A stretch of 64,000 nucleotides of DNA from Pseudoneurospora amorphoporcata (lineage: Eukaryota > Ascomycota > Sordariomycetes > Sordariales > Sordariaceae). The stretch spans positions 1 to 64,000 of the forward strand of contig MU859072.1 of the NCBI GenBank assembly GCA_033297205.1, written 5' to 3'. Below the pieces are notes generated by a model. That model was not told the origin of the DNA, searched no databases, and saw only the letters and a program-made list of their open reading frames with translations. The position numbers and the translations under genes were made by a program. Of the stretch, positions 34,329 to 46,942 are shown in pieces. The stretch's first letter is position 1. Every line of letters begins with the position of its first letter.

Positions 34329-37300
34329 GTTGATTCAACGCTCAATAGCTTGAGAACTTTTTCAATTAGGTAATGTAGGCGATATCGAAGAGATTCGCAA
34401 AGTCGCGACTGAGGTGGTAAAAGCGCGTGTGAAAAGTAGCGGAACTGAAGAAAAAGAGAGGAAAGAGGAACAGAGAAGGGAAAGACTGGGGGAGAGAAGG
34501 CTGGGGTGGTGGTGGGTGGTGGCGGCAAAAGACCGAAGAGAGAAGTGGAAAACAGACACCTTCAGTTGGGGAACTCTGACTGGGAACTGGGGTAAGCTCC
34601 AACTAACACCTGGACTGCGCCGGGGCCAGCCAAAGAGAGCTACGTACCTCGTTACCTACGTACCCTGGTTCCCACCGGCTTCTGGACCTGCCTCTGGGGT
34701 TTTAGCAGGTACCTAACTCTTAGTTACGCTACTATGACGGTACATCTGGTAGTGTTACATGCAAAGTAGAGGTAGCGCTAGAGACAGCGGGAAGAAAGGG
34801 GGATGCATGCGGAGAACCTCATTTTGGAGTGTGGCAGAGGATGATGCGAACAATTGCCAGGCCACTCGGGGGAAAAGAGAATGTGAGACTCGTGAGACTC
34901 CGAGAGGGCGGATAGGCAAGGGAAGGAGAGTTTTGAGATTGGCCCTTTCCTTTACTAGATACTTTTCACGAGCTGGATTTCCATGGTGCATAACAGCCCT
35001 ATCTACCTATACACCTGCCAGTTCTGTGTTGAGAGTGAAAGGCTCTTTCCCAGCTGAGGAATTAGAACACCAACACCACGGCACGGAATCAAAACAAACA
35101 CCGGCGCCGTGGCTAGCGTCTATAGTAAAGTCAGATAGCCTCAAAAGAGCGAAACGGTGAGCGGGGTGATCCGAAAAGATTGTTGGGAGGGAAGAGTTCT
35201 GTTGTCAGTCAGCCTGGGTCGAATGCTCCGGTGGATGGGCGGTGCTGGACGATTCCATAATGGAAAAAAAGACGGGGTTGCTCCGCCTGCGTGTTGGGGG
35301 ACGGACGCTGCACGCGTTGCAGGAGACAAGGGGGACGGCAGGAGCGAAGCTGCATGCAGTCTTTCAGCGCCAAGAGGGGAGCTGGTAGAAGCTGCTTAAG
35401 CTGGGAACTCTGACCTTTAGCTGGCTCGTGCGTCGCCAACAGCTCTTGTACAACGCAACTTGGATGTGGGTCCAAAGTGCCAAATCTGACCTTCCGACTT
35501 GGCTGTTGATCGTGACGTTGCTGGGAAGGCACGGTCGCGGCAAGCTTCCATCTCAATCTCGGCCAAATGTTGGATATTAATGGTTAGTCGGAATCAATCC
35601 GTTGTTTCCAGCCTCGAGGCGTTCTTCCGTGGATTCAGGTTCACGTCTTTCATCTCCTTTCAAATGGGACCTTCTATACGTTGCACTCGACCTTCATAAT
35701 GTCCAGCGCCCTACCCTCGACGCTCGAGTGATGCGCGCAGTCGGGGGGTCATGTTGATGCACGGCACTAGGTCCACCGAGGACGTCATCGATTCGACCGC
35801 GCAATCACGTGAAGTTGGAGGGCGGTTGCTGGTTTCCCCGAGACAACTCTTTTTTTGAGGTGAGAAACTCCAGTGACAGACTGACAATTGGAATCTCATA
35901 TAAGATCGGCGACATGAGTCTCAGGCTGTTACCGGATGAGCGTACAATTCTCATTGCTGGAAACGACACCATGAACCGTGAACCGGGATCGGAACCCGTC
36001 CTTGTCATTCCTACCAGTTCCGCCCAATCTGTATGAAACCCACGGAGGCACCACTGACGGCGGTCGTCTGGCCGAGACCACAGCAAGAATGCGAATTGTC
36101 ACTTGCGAGCTTTGTCAGCCTGGCCAAGCCTTCGCAAATGACGTACTGGTATGCTGTATCATCAACCGGCTACCGGGTAGCTGGTTCCATACCAATTGAT
36201 GATCCAGATCATTCTTCCGAATTTTGAACGCGCTGACCGGCCCACAGCATGACAACCACAAGAATTTGTCGGTCCCAGTTGTGGTAATTCACATCCGACA
36301 ACACTTGGTCTCCCAAGCCTGCGATATAGCATTCCCGCCTTGCCTTGCCGTTGGAGCGCTCCTCAAAACCATGCCGCTCCATTGCAGTCATCGAAGGACT
36401 GTCCGGCCTACGATCCAGAACCGAGTGTTAATGCAGCCAGTAATCTGAGCAATCGAGGTCATGGGGCCCATTGTCCCACGGACGACGAAGGTAGGCTGGA
36501 CACGTCGTACGAGACCCGTCATTCAGGCCGGGCCCGTTTACGGGTTGTTCGCGTTCGGCGCCGTCGTGGCTCTCTCGTTTGCCCGTCAAGCCATGTGTGC
36601 AAACCCTGGGGTACATGACCGCTAGCCGACCGGTGTTAACTTCCGTGGAAAGAAAGCCATGCTGTGAGATTGGTGACACTGTCCATCGGGGTCCCTGATC
36701 TTATATCTGTTTGCTTGCGTCTGGCGCACATAACAAAGGGAATTGCAATCCAGGTGCAGCCCAAACTCGGCCCCGTTTGCGGACGCCAGACCCCTGGACC
36801 CCTACCCATCGACGATTTTGACTGGTGATGTTCATCCAGGATGTCAAATGGGGCGCCTTCGATGTTGAAGTTTCCACGCCTCGGGGAAACATGAGCTGAT
36901 ATTTGTAGGATTGGACGTGACCTCATATCGAATCTGGCGTCGACGACAGTCTTCTGCGCACCGCTTTGCTAAGGAGAGCCGAGTACCGTCGAATGGACAT
37001 TGTTGAAATCACATAACGGCGCCCGTCAAACATATACTTCCAAAGAGCTTTAGGCTGACTGTATAGGCACATTATTATACGGACTTGCCGGGCTGCCTGA
37101 AAGCCAGTTTCCACTCCGGCCGTAACTGTGGAATTGCCAATTTGCGAAATTTCTCTGCTCTGAGAAAACGCCTAGGCTGTCAGGCTGTCGATGCGAGGTC
37201 GCAAGCCAAGAGATTTGGGAATTTCCAGAAAACAAGAGAAGGAGTGGAGCGTTGGAGCGCTAGGAATTTTGTCCAATTTCAGGACCATCATGGCAACCCG

Positions 37301-40046
37301 GTCCCACATAGTCCGCGATTGACATTGAAAGGTTTTCTCTGTCTGTCTCTCTCTCTCACGTAGACATACACACACACAATATCTTCCTGTTTTAAGTACG
37401 TGGCAACTGGATGCCGATCGTGTGGTGACTCTATCTCTCTGATGTCAACTGAAAGGGGTCTTTGTTGCTCGATGGCAAACTCATGCCTCTACTTTCCTCG
37501 ACACTCAACGCTCGACTAGCGACGCTTGCACAAGCGACTTCCTTCGGAGCTGAAAACAAAGCAACCAAGCCCAGCATCGCGGATCAGATTCCAAGAGGTC
37601 CGAAGCCGCGGGTTCGCTTAAAAGCAACGGCGAGGGGGTAGTTCCCGCCGGATGGCCGCTGCCCATCGACCACAAGATCGAGGGAAATGAGCAATGACCG
37701 CCAATGGCGATGTCGAGAATGCTTCTCACACTCCACCGCCCCGCTCTTTAGGGGGATCATTCAGAGTCAAGCTTGCCGATCATCCCTAGCTCATTCGACG
37801 TTTGTTCCGCCGGTGCCCCGGCCAAGCCACGCCCGAACCCCTTACTACGGTGGAGGTTGGTGTTCTGCCACTGGCTGCCCCTGCGGCCCTGCGTAGAGAT
37901 AAGTTTTACAGCCTCTCAGCCTGTAACAATGCCTCGAGCAGATCAGTACAGCTTCAAGTCCGTTTATATATGGGTAGGTTATTAGTTTGCGGCGCTGTCG
38001 AGGCAATCTGAAAACTGACCACAGCCGTTATGAGCAGCGCCATTGTGTGGGTGAATTTCAGACGCAAGATGAAAGACGACCTCGTCCGAACGGAAGTCGC
38101 CCCTGACAATGAAACCCCAGAAGAGTACCTAGTGAGAAAGAAAGGATGGTAACCGCCCAGGTGCTGGACCATCACACAAAAAAAGCATTCCGTTGTTTTT
38201 CGTCACCGGGCTACGACACCTGCAGCGGGTTGATATGTGGGAGACCACTTCACATCCGATACCCCGCACAGCTTCTTTTGTTTTTGCTGTTTTAGAGCTC
38301 TTTGAAAGTATGCCATTCATGAGCTATAGTGGCATGCGAGGGATATCGGGAAAGGCTTGGCCGAAAATCGGCATTGCTTTTGGGTAAAACTCTGTTTACA
38401 CTATACAACACCACTTTGCCGAAGTAGGATAACAATTATGAAAAGTGAGAAGCGCTATCAAACATGGTGAGCGAGTCATCCTCCACGGCTGCCGACCCGT
38501 TGATCTCATAACAGGCCGAGCCTTGTGCTCACTCGGGCTTTGACTCGCTGTCGATACATAGCTGTCCTGTGAGGTTCTTCAGCGGTTTTGTGCAAGCATA
38601 CTATAGGTAAGGCGATCAATGAAATGAGAGGACGCATTTGATGACGACAAAAGCACAAGCTCCAGGGCGTTTATGGAAGAGCAGGGGTAGGGAGGAGCCG
38701 TTTTATGTCGGTGTCGTTTTGCCTATCGTCATCTTATTTACCCAGTTTTTTCCTCGAAGGAATCGAAAGAAAAGCCGGATTATTGCTTGGTAGACTTGGA
38801 TTGTTGGATAAAACGATGGCAACCTCGATCTCACCCACAACGTTGGAAGGCTGGAACTTGGAAGAAGCCCTTAAATCCCGGCCCCTTGCCCGGACCTGAC
38901 ATCTCTTTTTGTTTTCTTATGTGTTTGAGTAAGTTGCTCTTCCTTGTCGACCCAAACAAGAAAGCCGCAAACGACAAAGGTACCTCCCACCGTTACCTTA
39001 ACAACCCAGGGGGGGACCGGAGACAGTTGCAGTGAATAAGCAGCCAGGTACCAATCAAAAGTCGGCAAATCGATATCCACACGGTCATTCAGGTACCGCG
39101 CAGGCTTACAAGCAGGTACGGGGCCCAGGATCCCACGTCAGAAATTTTAGGTCTCGAGTCTCAACTTTTAGGCACAGTGAACAATTTCCACGGGGAATTT
39201 GGGAGCAGCTGCAGTGTTCTCTTTCCAACCTCCATACCTATGCTACGGCTAATCACAAAGCGCACATTTCTTTTTGAGTGAGTGTGCATGACTCGGGCTT
39301 TGAAGTGGCCGACTTGAAGTGAAGGGCTGACCGGAATATGCAAGTTGAAAAATGTTGATGTGAAAAAGAAACAATTCAATGGGAATCCACTAGGGGGCAG
39401 GATGTTGTCTGTTAGCAGTACAGTCCTGCCTCCTGTTGAATGGCAGTCCCGGCCCAGTACGGCCCTCATTTTGGGTGGGTAATTAGCGACGCGAAAATAT
39501 CAACAAAATGATTGTGACCTGAGGAGCCGAGTGGGTTTCTCACTCTCGGCCTGCTCTTTCCCAAGCCCAGCAACTCCTTTCACCTTTCTTCCACCTCTTC
39601 CGAGAAGCTAGCAACGCCGGCAATCTCCAGCCCAGCTTGTCTCCCCGAGGAGTTGCCTCACTAGCCCTCACCACTTTTATCCGGATCCGGCTTTCCCTAC
39701 CTGAACCTAGGCTTTCATCCCATCTGGGACTCTCGGGCTTCCATTGGGCACCCAAACTGAAGTCCTCGATACTGCTTGTCCCAGAGTTACAGTTCCAGTC
39801 CGGTCGTTCAATCACTGCCCTAGGTAACCTGATGCTTGCTGGTTGATACGCAGCTGCCGATAGGGATCTGGGTTGGCATCTGGCTTCCACTTGGTTGTCG
39901 TGTCTGTGTCTAAATCAGGATCACCGGATGTGATGATGCTGCTGCGTGCTGCACATGACTGATCCCTAGAGACGAGACCTACCTTAGCCACTCTTTTTTG
40001 CAAGAAACTAAACCATCCAGCACATCGGCAGCATTTGTCACGCAGC
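34329..40046. other. 5.7-kb gene-free region upstream of the TBC gene
   Basis: Frames are short and contradictory on both strands, with no motif or splice-linked exon series. A CT/CA dinucleotide patch lies at about 37340-37380. The last 500 bases are pyrimidine-rich and probably 5' leader of the TBC gene. This is the longest unexplained non-repetitive stretch in the window; a non-coding transcript cannot be excluded. Confidence 0.45.
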
Positions 40047-43000
40047 ATGATGCATCCTCCTCCAAACGAACGGGAACGAGGAGGTCACCATTTTGGACGA
40101 GGTAATAGTGCAGAGTTCAACAGTGCCAATGGCGCCGTCCTTAACCCTTTTCCGGCGCATGCTGGACCCTGGCCGAAACACGACGCTGTCTCTGCCGGCG
40201 CTTCAGGTCCGTTGCAGCATCAGCACCACCCTCCCGCCCACGGCACCCACGGCGCCCTCAACAACAACCATCATCCCGTCCACTTCAATCCGCTCCAGCA
40301 ACACCCACCACACCTGGACTACAACCACCACCCGATCCGCATGGAACCGCGCCGAGGGAGTCATGGACATGGTCGGACCTCGCCCGCAATAGCCTCAGCA
40401 GCACCAGAACAACACCCGCAGCACACCCAGTATGACCGTGCAATGAATCACCACAGGCCTGTGCCCTTGGCGCTGGTCCCGAACCGTACCCCGGCCTCCC
40501 CTCGCTGGGATTCCATCGATGCACGCTCGAGAAATGTTTCGCCCGTCCCTCCGAGTCCATTCCAACCGAGCCACAACCACCACATCACGTCACAAAGGTC
40601 ACGGGCCGAGTCGACTACACCCACTGGCACCCCGAGACTGACGCCGCGCTCCGTATTTCCCGGTCTCTCCTCCCACCCCTTCATACCCGAGGCGCTCGAG
40701 CCCGAAGACTCGGATCAGGAAGTCCGTGACCACGACCGTGACCAACAAGAAGAAGAACGATACCAGGATCCAGCACCGTCGCCATCACGGCCGTCTATCC
40801 GGAAGTTCCCCTTAATCGGCCGAGGAAGTCAGCAGATCGACGATGAGGTTATGCGCCACTCGCCAGTACCCCTAACGCCCACTTCGCCCACTTCGCCCAC
40901 CCATAGTTACACTTCGTCAATTGCCCGTTCTCGCCAGGTGACCACAGACACAGTCATGGTTGTCGAGAACTTCTCCCGTCCGCGGAAGACGAGTACATCT
41001 ATACGATCTAAGAACTCGGACATCTCCGTCGTCCGAGCGGCGCCTCCGATCCGGCATCACCATGAGCCTTCGTTCGACAGTCTGCACCACACAGACAACC
41101 ACCCGACACAATACAACGAAAACATAGCCCCTAATCAGTTATGGCCCCAGGACCGCCGCTTCTCCACTGCGTCTTCGCACTCGTCAAGCACGTTTTCGTC
41201 TTCGATTGCCAAACGCTCGTCAAATGACCAGCTTCAAAACGCAGCCAGGGACCAGCCGCCAGCAATGAGGCGCCCCTTTCCTGCACCTTCTGTCGGGGTC
41301 TCTGGCCTCCCTGCACGACCTGCGCCGCCTGTCAGTTACAACAATTACAACAACTTTTACCCGCCTGCAGCTCGCGAACCTCCAGCTTGGATCCAGGAGG
41401 AGTATAGGCCACCAAGCTTTCGCTCTCCATTTGCTACCAACTCTGGAGAGCGCTGCAGTATTCTAACCACCCACAGTATCACTGAGCAATCCATCATTAA
41501 TGGCTATGCTCGCGCGAGCTGGCGGACAAATTCGATAGCCGACGACGGCCCGAGCATTGAAGACGTGATGGTCATGTACGAGCGGGGCTTCAACGACTCG
41601 GAGATTGAAAACCTAGGATTCCGCAAGAGCCGAAGGTTTTTGGACGACACCGACCACTTTGACCCGGACCTCGGAGTATTTCCCCTGGGAGAAACCTCCC
41701 GACCTGCCACCAGTCATTCAGACCCCGACATCGACCGTACGACCAAAATATTCGAGGCGATGAGCGACGACCCACTGCCTTTACCTGGTGCAAGACCGAT
41801 ATCCCGAAAATCCGCCAGGCAATCCAACTTCAATCTCAGGAAATCGGGACTAATGAACTCGTTGCCAAAGGACATTGGCTTGGCAATTAGCGAAGACATG
41901 GAGAGGAAAAGGCAACAGTCAATCACAGAGTATATGGAGAAGCAGAGGCAGGAATCAGTAAGCGAGGAGGCTATGGAAAGGAGGAGGCAGGAATCTGACG
42001 CGAAGGACCCGGCGAAGCACGACTCGGCCAAGTTAATGGATGGCGATAATGTAATTGATTTGCAGGCTCAGGAACCCGCTGGGGCAGACACTCCCACTCC
42101 CACGGCACCGACGGATTCGATGGAGTCAATGGAACCGATGGATACCCCCGAATTTGACGATGCGGAAGAACAACAAGAAGAGGAGGAGGAGGAAGAGGAG
42201 CGATATCGCGTCATCCTAACACCGATTCCAACAGCGAATATGCCAGTCGAACCACCGGAGGAACCGGGTAGCCGTGATCGATACGGTTTCCGAAAAGCCA
42301 ATTCCAACGTTACTCGTCAGCAGTATGATGCCTGGGATGCCCAATACAGCGAATACCTGGCGCGCCGCAGGAGAAAGTGGATTGCTTTCCTCAAGGATAA
42401 TTCTCTCATGACGGATCGGCCCAACAGGTTTCCCCCAAGAAGCACCAAAACCAAGAGGTTTATCCGAAAAGGCATTCCACCCGACTGGCGCGGTGCGGCT
42501 TGGTTTTACTACGCCGGAGGACCGGCACTTCTCAGCAAGCACAGGGGTGTATACGATGACTTGGTCAGGCGTGCAGGATTAGATCCGAAAGGTCCAGGCA
42601 AGCTGGCGGGTGCGAGGGGTGAAGTAAAGCCGTTGATCTGCGAAGATATCGAGAAGGATCTTCACCGAACATTCCCGGATAACGTACGATTCAAACCACC
42701 ACAACCGACAACGCCCGGCGGTGATAGCCAGGCTGCTAGTGGACATATTCCGGGCGTCACCCAACCGGCCGAGCGTGCCGATGAGCCCGAGATTATCAGC
42801 TCTCTGCGCCGCGTTCTCCATGCTTTTGCCTTGTACAATCCACGGATCGGCTACTGTCAATCACTGAACTTCTTGGCCGGTTTGCTCCTTTTGTTCGTCG
42901 AGACCGAAGAGCAGGCATTCTGGTTGTTGAACGTCATAACGCGTGTCTACCTACCAGGGACGCACGAAATGAGCTTGGAAGGCTCCAAGGTCGATCTTGG

Positions 43001-43667
43001 CGTACTGATGGGGACGTTGAAGGATTCGTTGCCCAACGTCTGGAAGCAGATCGGCGGAGACGAGCTTGAAGGGAACCCCAGCAAAAGACACCGGTTAGGG
43101 AACCGCGTGAGGCACGGCGGCAAGAACCTCAGCATCAGCGACCCGAACCGACTTCCGGCCATCACGCTGTGCATGACGGCCTGGTTTATGTCATGCTTTA
43201 TCGGAACGCTCCCAATCGAAACCGTGCTCCGCGTTTGGGATGTGTTCTTCTACGAAGGCTCTCGCACCCTGTTCCGCATCGCCCTCACCATCTTTAAGCT
43301 CGGCGAGAACGAGATCAGGGCGGTCCAGGATCCGATGGAAATGTTTGGTGTGGTGCAGGCCTTCCCCCGGCGGTTGATCGACTGCAACATGCTGATGGAC
43401 GCCTGCTACAAGCGGCGCAACGGCATCGGACACCTGACCCAGGAGGCGGTGGAGGAGAAGCGACAGGAACGACGGGAAAACATCCAGAAGTGGAGGGCCC
43501 TGCAGGAGGCCGCTAGCGAGGCTGGACTGAACACGGCTGCTCATAGTGGAAACCCGGCGTCCAGGTCGCAGGCTACTGGGCTGGACCTCACTGCCGATGA
43601 CCGGAAAGGAACGCTGTTTGGTAGGAGGAAGGATCGTGAACAAGCAAGGGCGGATGAGGTGATGTAG
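40047..43667 (+). CDS. TBC-domain Rab GTPase-activating protein (GYP3/MSB3-like)
   Basis: A single 3,621-base frame, 1,206 residues from the first ATG at 40047 (a second ATG follows at once). The first ~780 residues are His/Pro/Ser-rich and disordered, with a Gln/Arg/Glu helix near 630-660 and an acidic run near 710. The TBC domain covers about 805-1095. Its motifs IPPDWRGAAWFYYAGG (catalytic Arg finger) and IGYCQSLNFLAG (catalytic Gln finger) are intact, followed by the LRVWDVFFYEGSRTLFRIAL helix. The domain resembles yeast Msb3/Gyp3 and Msb4, GAPs for Sec4-type Rabs in polarised secretion, so a role in hyphal-tip exocytosis is inferred. A Lys/Arg-rich tail ends the protein. Confidence 0.9.
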   Translation: MMHPPPNERERGGHHFGRGNSAEFNSANGAVLNPFPAHAGPWPKHDAVSAGASGPLQHQHHPPAHGTHGALNNNHHPVHFNPLQQHPPHLDYNHHPIRMEPRRGSHGHGRTSPAIASAAPEQHPQHTQYDRAMNHHRPVPLALVPNRTPASPRWDSIDARSRNVSPVPPSPFQPSHNHHITSQRSRAESTTPTGTPRLTPRSVFPGLSSHPFIPEALEPEDSDQEVRDHDRDQQEEERYQDPAPSPSRPSIRKFPLIGRGSQQIDDEVMRHSPVPLTPTSPTSPTHSYTSSIARSRQVTTDTVMVVENFSRPRKTSTSIRSKNSDISVVRAAPPIRHHHEPSFDSLHHTDNHPTQYNENIAPNQLWPQDRRFSTASSHSSSTFSSSIAKRSSNDQLQNAARDQPPAMRRPFPAPSVGVSGLPARPAPPVSYNNYNNFYPPAAREPPAWIQEEYRPPSFRSPFATNSGERCSILTTHSITEQSIINGYARASWRTNSIADDGPSIEDVMVMYERGFNDSEIENLGFRKSRRFLDDTDHFDPDLGVFPLGETSRPATSHSDPDIDRTTKIFEAMSDDPLPLPGARPISRKSARQSNFNLRKSGLMNSLPKDIGLAISEDMERKRQQSITEYMEKQRQESVSEEAMERRRQESDAKDPAKHDSAKLMDGDNVIDLQAQEPAGADTPTPTAPTDSMESMEPMDTPEFDDAEEQQEEEEEEEERYRVILTPIPTANMPVEPPEEPGSRDRYGFRKANSNVTRQQYDAWDAQYSEYLARRRRKWIAFLKDNSLMTDRPNRFPPRSTKTKRFIRKGIPPDWRGAAWFYYAGGPALLSKHRGVYDDLVRRAGLDPKGPGKLAGARGEVKPLICEDIEKDLHRTFPDNVRFKPPQPTTPGGDSQAASGHIPGVTQPAERADEPEIISSLRRVLHAFALYNPRIGYCQSLNFLAGLLLLFVETEEQAFWLLNVITRVYLPGTHEMSLEGSKVDLGVLMGTLKDSLPNVWKQIGGDELEGNPSKRHRLGNRVRHGGKNLSISDPNRLPAITLCMTAWFMSCFIGTLPIETVLRVWDVFFYEGSRTLFRIALTIFKLGENEIRAVQDPMEMFGVVQAFPRRLIDCNMLMDACYKRRNGIGHLTQEAVEEKRQERRENIQKWRALQEAASEAGLNTAAHSGNPASRSQATGLDLTADDRKGTLFGRRKDREQARADEVM

Positions 43668-45291
43668 TGTGCACCTCGGCCCGTGTCCATACTTGCTCTT
43701 GGTCCTTTGAACCTGAACCTCGGTGGCGGAGGCGGTCATACTCATAACCATAACCATAACCACTTGGAGAGGGGAAGCTACTGAGCTACTGAGCAGAAAA
43801 GATGTTCCTTTCCATGCCATTCCCACCTTTCAACTATCTGGCATCATACCCAACCAAATACTAGCCTTTTGCTCTACGCTCTGTATACCTCCCGCCGCTC
43901 AGACGGCTCTTTTTACCTATTGTAATCTTCCATACCAGGGGCGTTATCATATCATATACCCCGGGGTCAAGATTTTTTTTTTTTCCCCAACACAAACAAC
44001 AACAAAGACACATACAACAACACTCTACCCATCCATCCATCTACTTCGGCTGACTTGACGTCCACCAATTCCCTTTATCTCGGCAACCTACTTATTTCGC
44101 CTGATGTTGTCATGACCTGTCACTTATCATCATCTTCTCACTTTTTGGTTCGCCAAGGGAGGCGCTGTTTAGACAATTTTTCTTGGGGTGGTAACCATAA
44201 TCTTGTTCGTGACACTTTGCACAGGCAAAAAGCTTTCTACCTATACCCTCTCATCTCTACCTATCATCACCATTACCAACCACATCCTCTAGCAGAGGCG
44301 CGTCTCCCTATTTTCCTTTGTTCATATTCTTCCGTTTCCATATGTTTATTTCAGGGAAAATCTTCCATGTCCGTTTCGGTGGTTGGGTCAAGTGAGCGGT
44401 CGTTGTGGCGCCTTGGGTTTTGTTTGTTTGTTTGTCTGTTTGTTTGTTTGTATGTACACGAGAGGAAGAGGCGTGGGCTCGAAAAAAATACGCGGAATCT
44501 GGTTCTTTTAGAGGCATGGTGAGAGGATCAAGGCAAGGAATTGAATCAAGGTCAAATATGGTTAAAGGTTATAAGGGGGAAAGGAAAGGGAAAGAGAAAA
44601 AGAGCTTAGGAGCAAGCAAGCGAGCTATGAGGGAACCTTGAAAGCGTAGCATAGCATATAGCATCAACATATTGCATAAGCATATTGCATAAGTACATCG
44701 CATAACTTGAAGTACAAATAAGCTTGACTTGAACGGGGCAGAAGTGGACAAGAGATGTGATCACGATGATGTTAGTTATGAATGCTAAATATAGCTCGGC
44801 TCTAATCTAATTTCTCGGACTTTCCATATTAAACATCACTATGCGCTTAATTAACCATGCTCCATCATTCAGCTGGACCAGGTAGAGCCATTTCCTCCAT
44901 TTGTCAGCATATTCATGACTTCGTTAAAATGAGGCCCTAGTGACAACTCAGCACTGTCAAGACCAACCCAGGCGTCCAGTGACCGTCACATCTAGTCCAG
45001 GTCCATCGTTCTCCCTATGATCACCATCTCCAGTCCGATGCTAAGCTCATTCAGCAAGTGCAGTAGCTCTGGTAGAGGCTGCAAGATATCCGATTCTCTC
45101 TTAGTCTTTTCCATCCGCTTGCGTGTATGCCATCTAAGGAAAGGATCGTTCTCAACAGCCTCACCACACTCGTTACGCACCACATCACTCCTATCGCAGA
45201 GTCTTGGTCATCGCCATGCATCGTAAACAGCCTCGTCGGACAAACAAAGGCGCGTGTGTGCCAATTCAATAACCACTCATCCCCTACGGCC
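43668..45291. other. Spacer between converging TBC and E2 genes
   Basis: Pyrimidine-rich 3' flank of the TBC gene to about 44.3 kb, then a TTTG microsatellite (44418-44452) and the small tandem motif CATATTGCATAAG repeated twice near 44668-44694. No gene is supported. Confidence 0.5.
44418..44452. repeat. TTTG tetranucleotide microsatellite
   Basis: About nine tandem TTTG/TGTT units, interrupted once by a C substitution, in non-coding DNA 3' of the TBC gene. Confidence 0.85.
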
Positions 45292-45993
45292 CTACGCAGG
45301 TGGAGCAGGGCGAGACGCTGAACCAGAACCAGAACCTCCTTGCCGACCAGCAGCGCGACCGGGATTGGCAGCAGGAGCACCACTATTTTTGTCGTTGTTC
45401 TTGCTCTTATCATCCTTGGGATCAGGAGCCTGCACAAAATTCACCGTCCCCTTCGCATATCTCTCCACATACGCCCTCGCATTCTTCTCAAACTCGGCCC
45501 TGTCCCGCTTATACTCGTCCGCGATGCGCTGCTCGAGCGGATCGTCCGGCATCGGCTCCACCAGTATGTTGCGGACGGCTTCGAGCACGTTGATGATTTT
45601 GCTCGAGGGCTTCCAGTTTTCCGATTTGAGCAGAGCCAGGCAGATGTTGCCCAGCGAGTCGTTGGTGATGTTGGGGTGGTAGATGCGCGTCGTGAAGTTG
45701 ATGGTCGGAGCCTTGAAGGGGTAATCGGTGGGCATCTTGAGGATTAGACCGAAGCGGCCTGGTGCGTAGACGGAGTTGGGGGGCGCGGTCACTGTGACGT
45801 GCCAGGTGTGCAGGTCGGCGTCGGAGGGGAGGGTGATGGAGATGCCGGGGGGTGGGGCGGTGGTGCAGTCTGCGAATTCCTGAGAGGAAAGGATGGGGTG
45901 AGTTTGGGTTCGCCCTTTCAAGGAGGTGAGATTTCAGTGAGATGAAGATGATGTGGTGATACATACCTTCGCAATGCGCTTCGTAGAGGCCAT
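45292..45993 (-). CDS. Ubiquitin-conjugating enzyme E2
   Basis: Exons 45993-45967 (nine codons, MASTKRIAK) and 45879-45292, joined by an 87-nt GTATGT...CTCAG intron, give 204 residues. The UBC fold is complete: the N-terminal helix, the PYSVYAPGRF-type loop (here PPNSVYAPGRFGL), the YPFKAP strand and the HPNI motif at 77-80. The catalytic Cys is near residue 89 in GNICLALL, followed by WKPSSKI and the MPDDPLE helix. The 45-residue tail after the fold is Lys/Asp then Gly/Ser/Ala-rich and probably flexible. It transfers ubiquitin from E1 to E3/substrate. The Leu-Leu-Lys after the catalytic Cys differs from Ubc4/5; a Ubc14-like class is possible but not certain. Confidence 0.93.
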
Positions 45994-46942
45994 GGTTGCT
46001 GGTAGGTAGCAGGTTCGACTCGAGGAAGTAGTACTGGGTGGGACGTGTACAGCGATGGCAGCTGATCGTGTGAGGATGAATGGAAAGTAGAGATGTTCAA
46101 CTTCAGATGTTGTGACCACCTCAGATGTGTTTTGGCGGTTGTGAGACTCAAAACGGACTAGTATAATGACCGATGGCGGTGACGTTGGCTAACAAACGCG
46201 GCCTGCATAAGCTTGTTTGCTTGCTTGTTTGATTGATGGCGGGGTAAGCTGGCTGGCGGGGTGAGGTATTCCTTGCTCGGGGAAAAGACCAAGTAACCAG
46301 CAACTGACAACGCAACGAAGGGTATCTTATAGTGAAGAGAGACGTGGTGTTTCTGTTGCTTATGGACACTCGTATATGCAGTTGTAAGTGAGAATGTGAA
46401 GATGATGAATAGGGAAAAGATGACTCCACGAAGGAGAAGGAGAGCTCCGTCGTCAAGGCTGCAGCGGTCCACGGCAAGGCTTCCACGATGCTGCCAAGAC
46501 CGGTAGGGCGGTTCATTGTGGGGCTGCTGTGGTGGTATCCAGAGCGGGGCCGTCCCTGCCGAGGTGCATGTTTACGTAGGACGAGAAAGAGCTTGGGCCA
46601 TCAAGGCCCTCACGATGGAAGACAGAGTCCTCAGTCCGGACACGGGGGGTTAGGGTCCAATGCTTAGCGACCCAGTTACAAGCACATCGGGATGAGACGA
46701 TGCGAACTCATAACACATCAGCGGCGGGACAGAAAGTAAAGACCTATAATCTATCTAGGCGAGACACATTCTTCACAACGATAAGTCTCAAAGACATCTA
46801 CTCCAGACCCCGCGTCGCCATTACGAATTTTTGGCGCCATGTTCTTCTGGGATCACCTGCGCCAAAACTCGTCAAGCTCGTCATAACTCGATGACCCTGA
46901 GATTGAGTCGAGCGACCCCGACCACAGGACACCATGAGGCCC
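45994..46942. other. Spacer upstream of the E2 gene and downstream of HIR3
   Basis: Holds the E2 promoter (45994 to about 46.5 kb) and the 3' flank of HIR3. No gene is seen. Confidence 0.45.
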
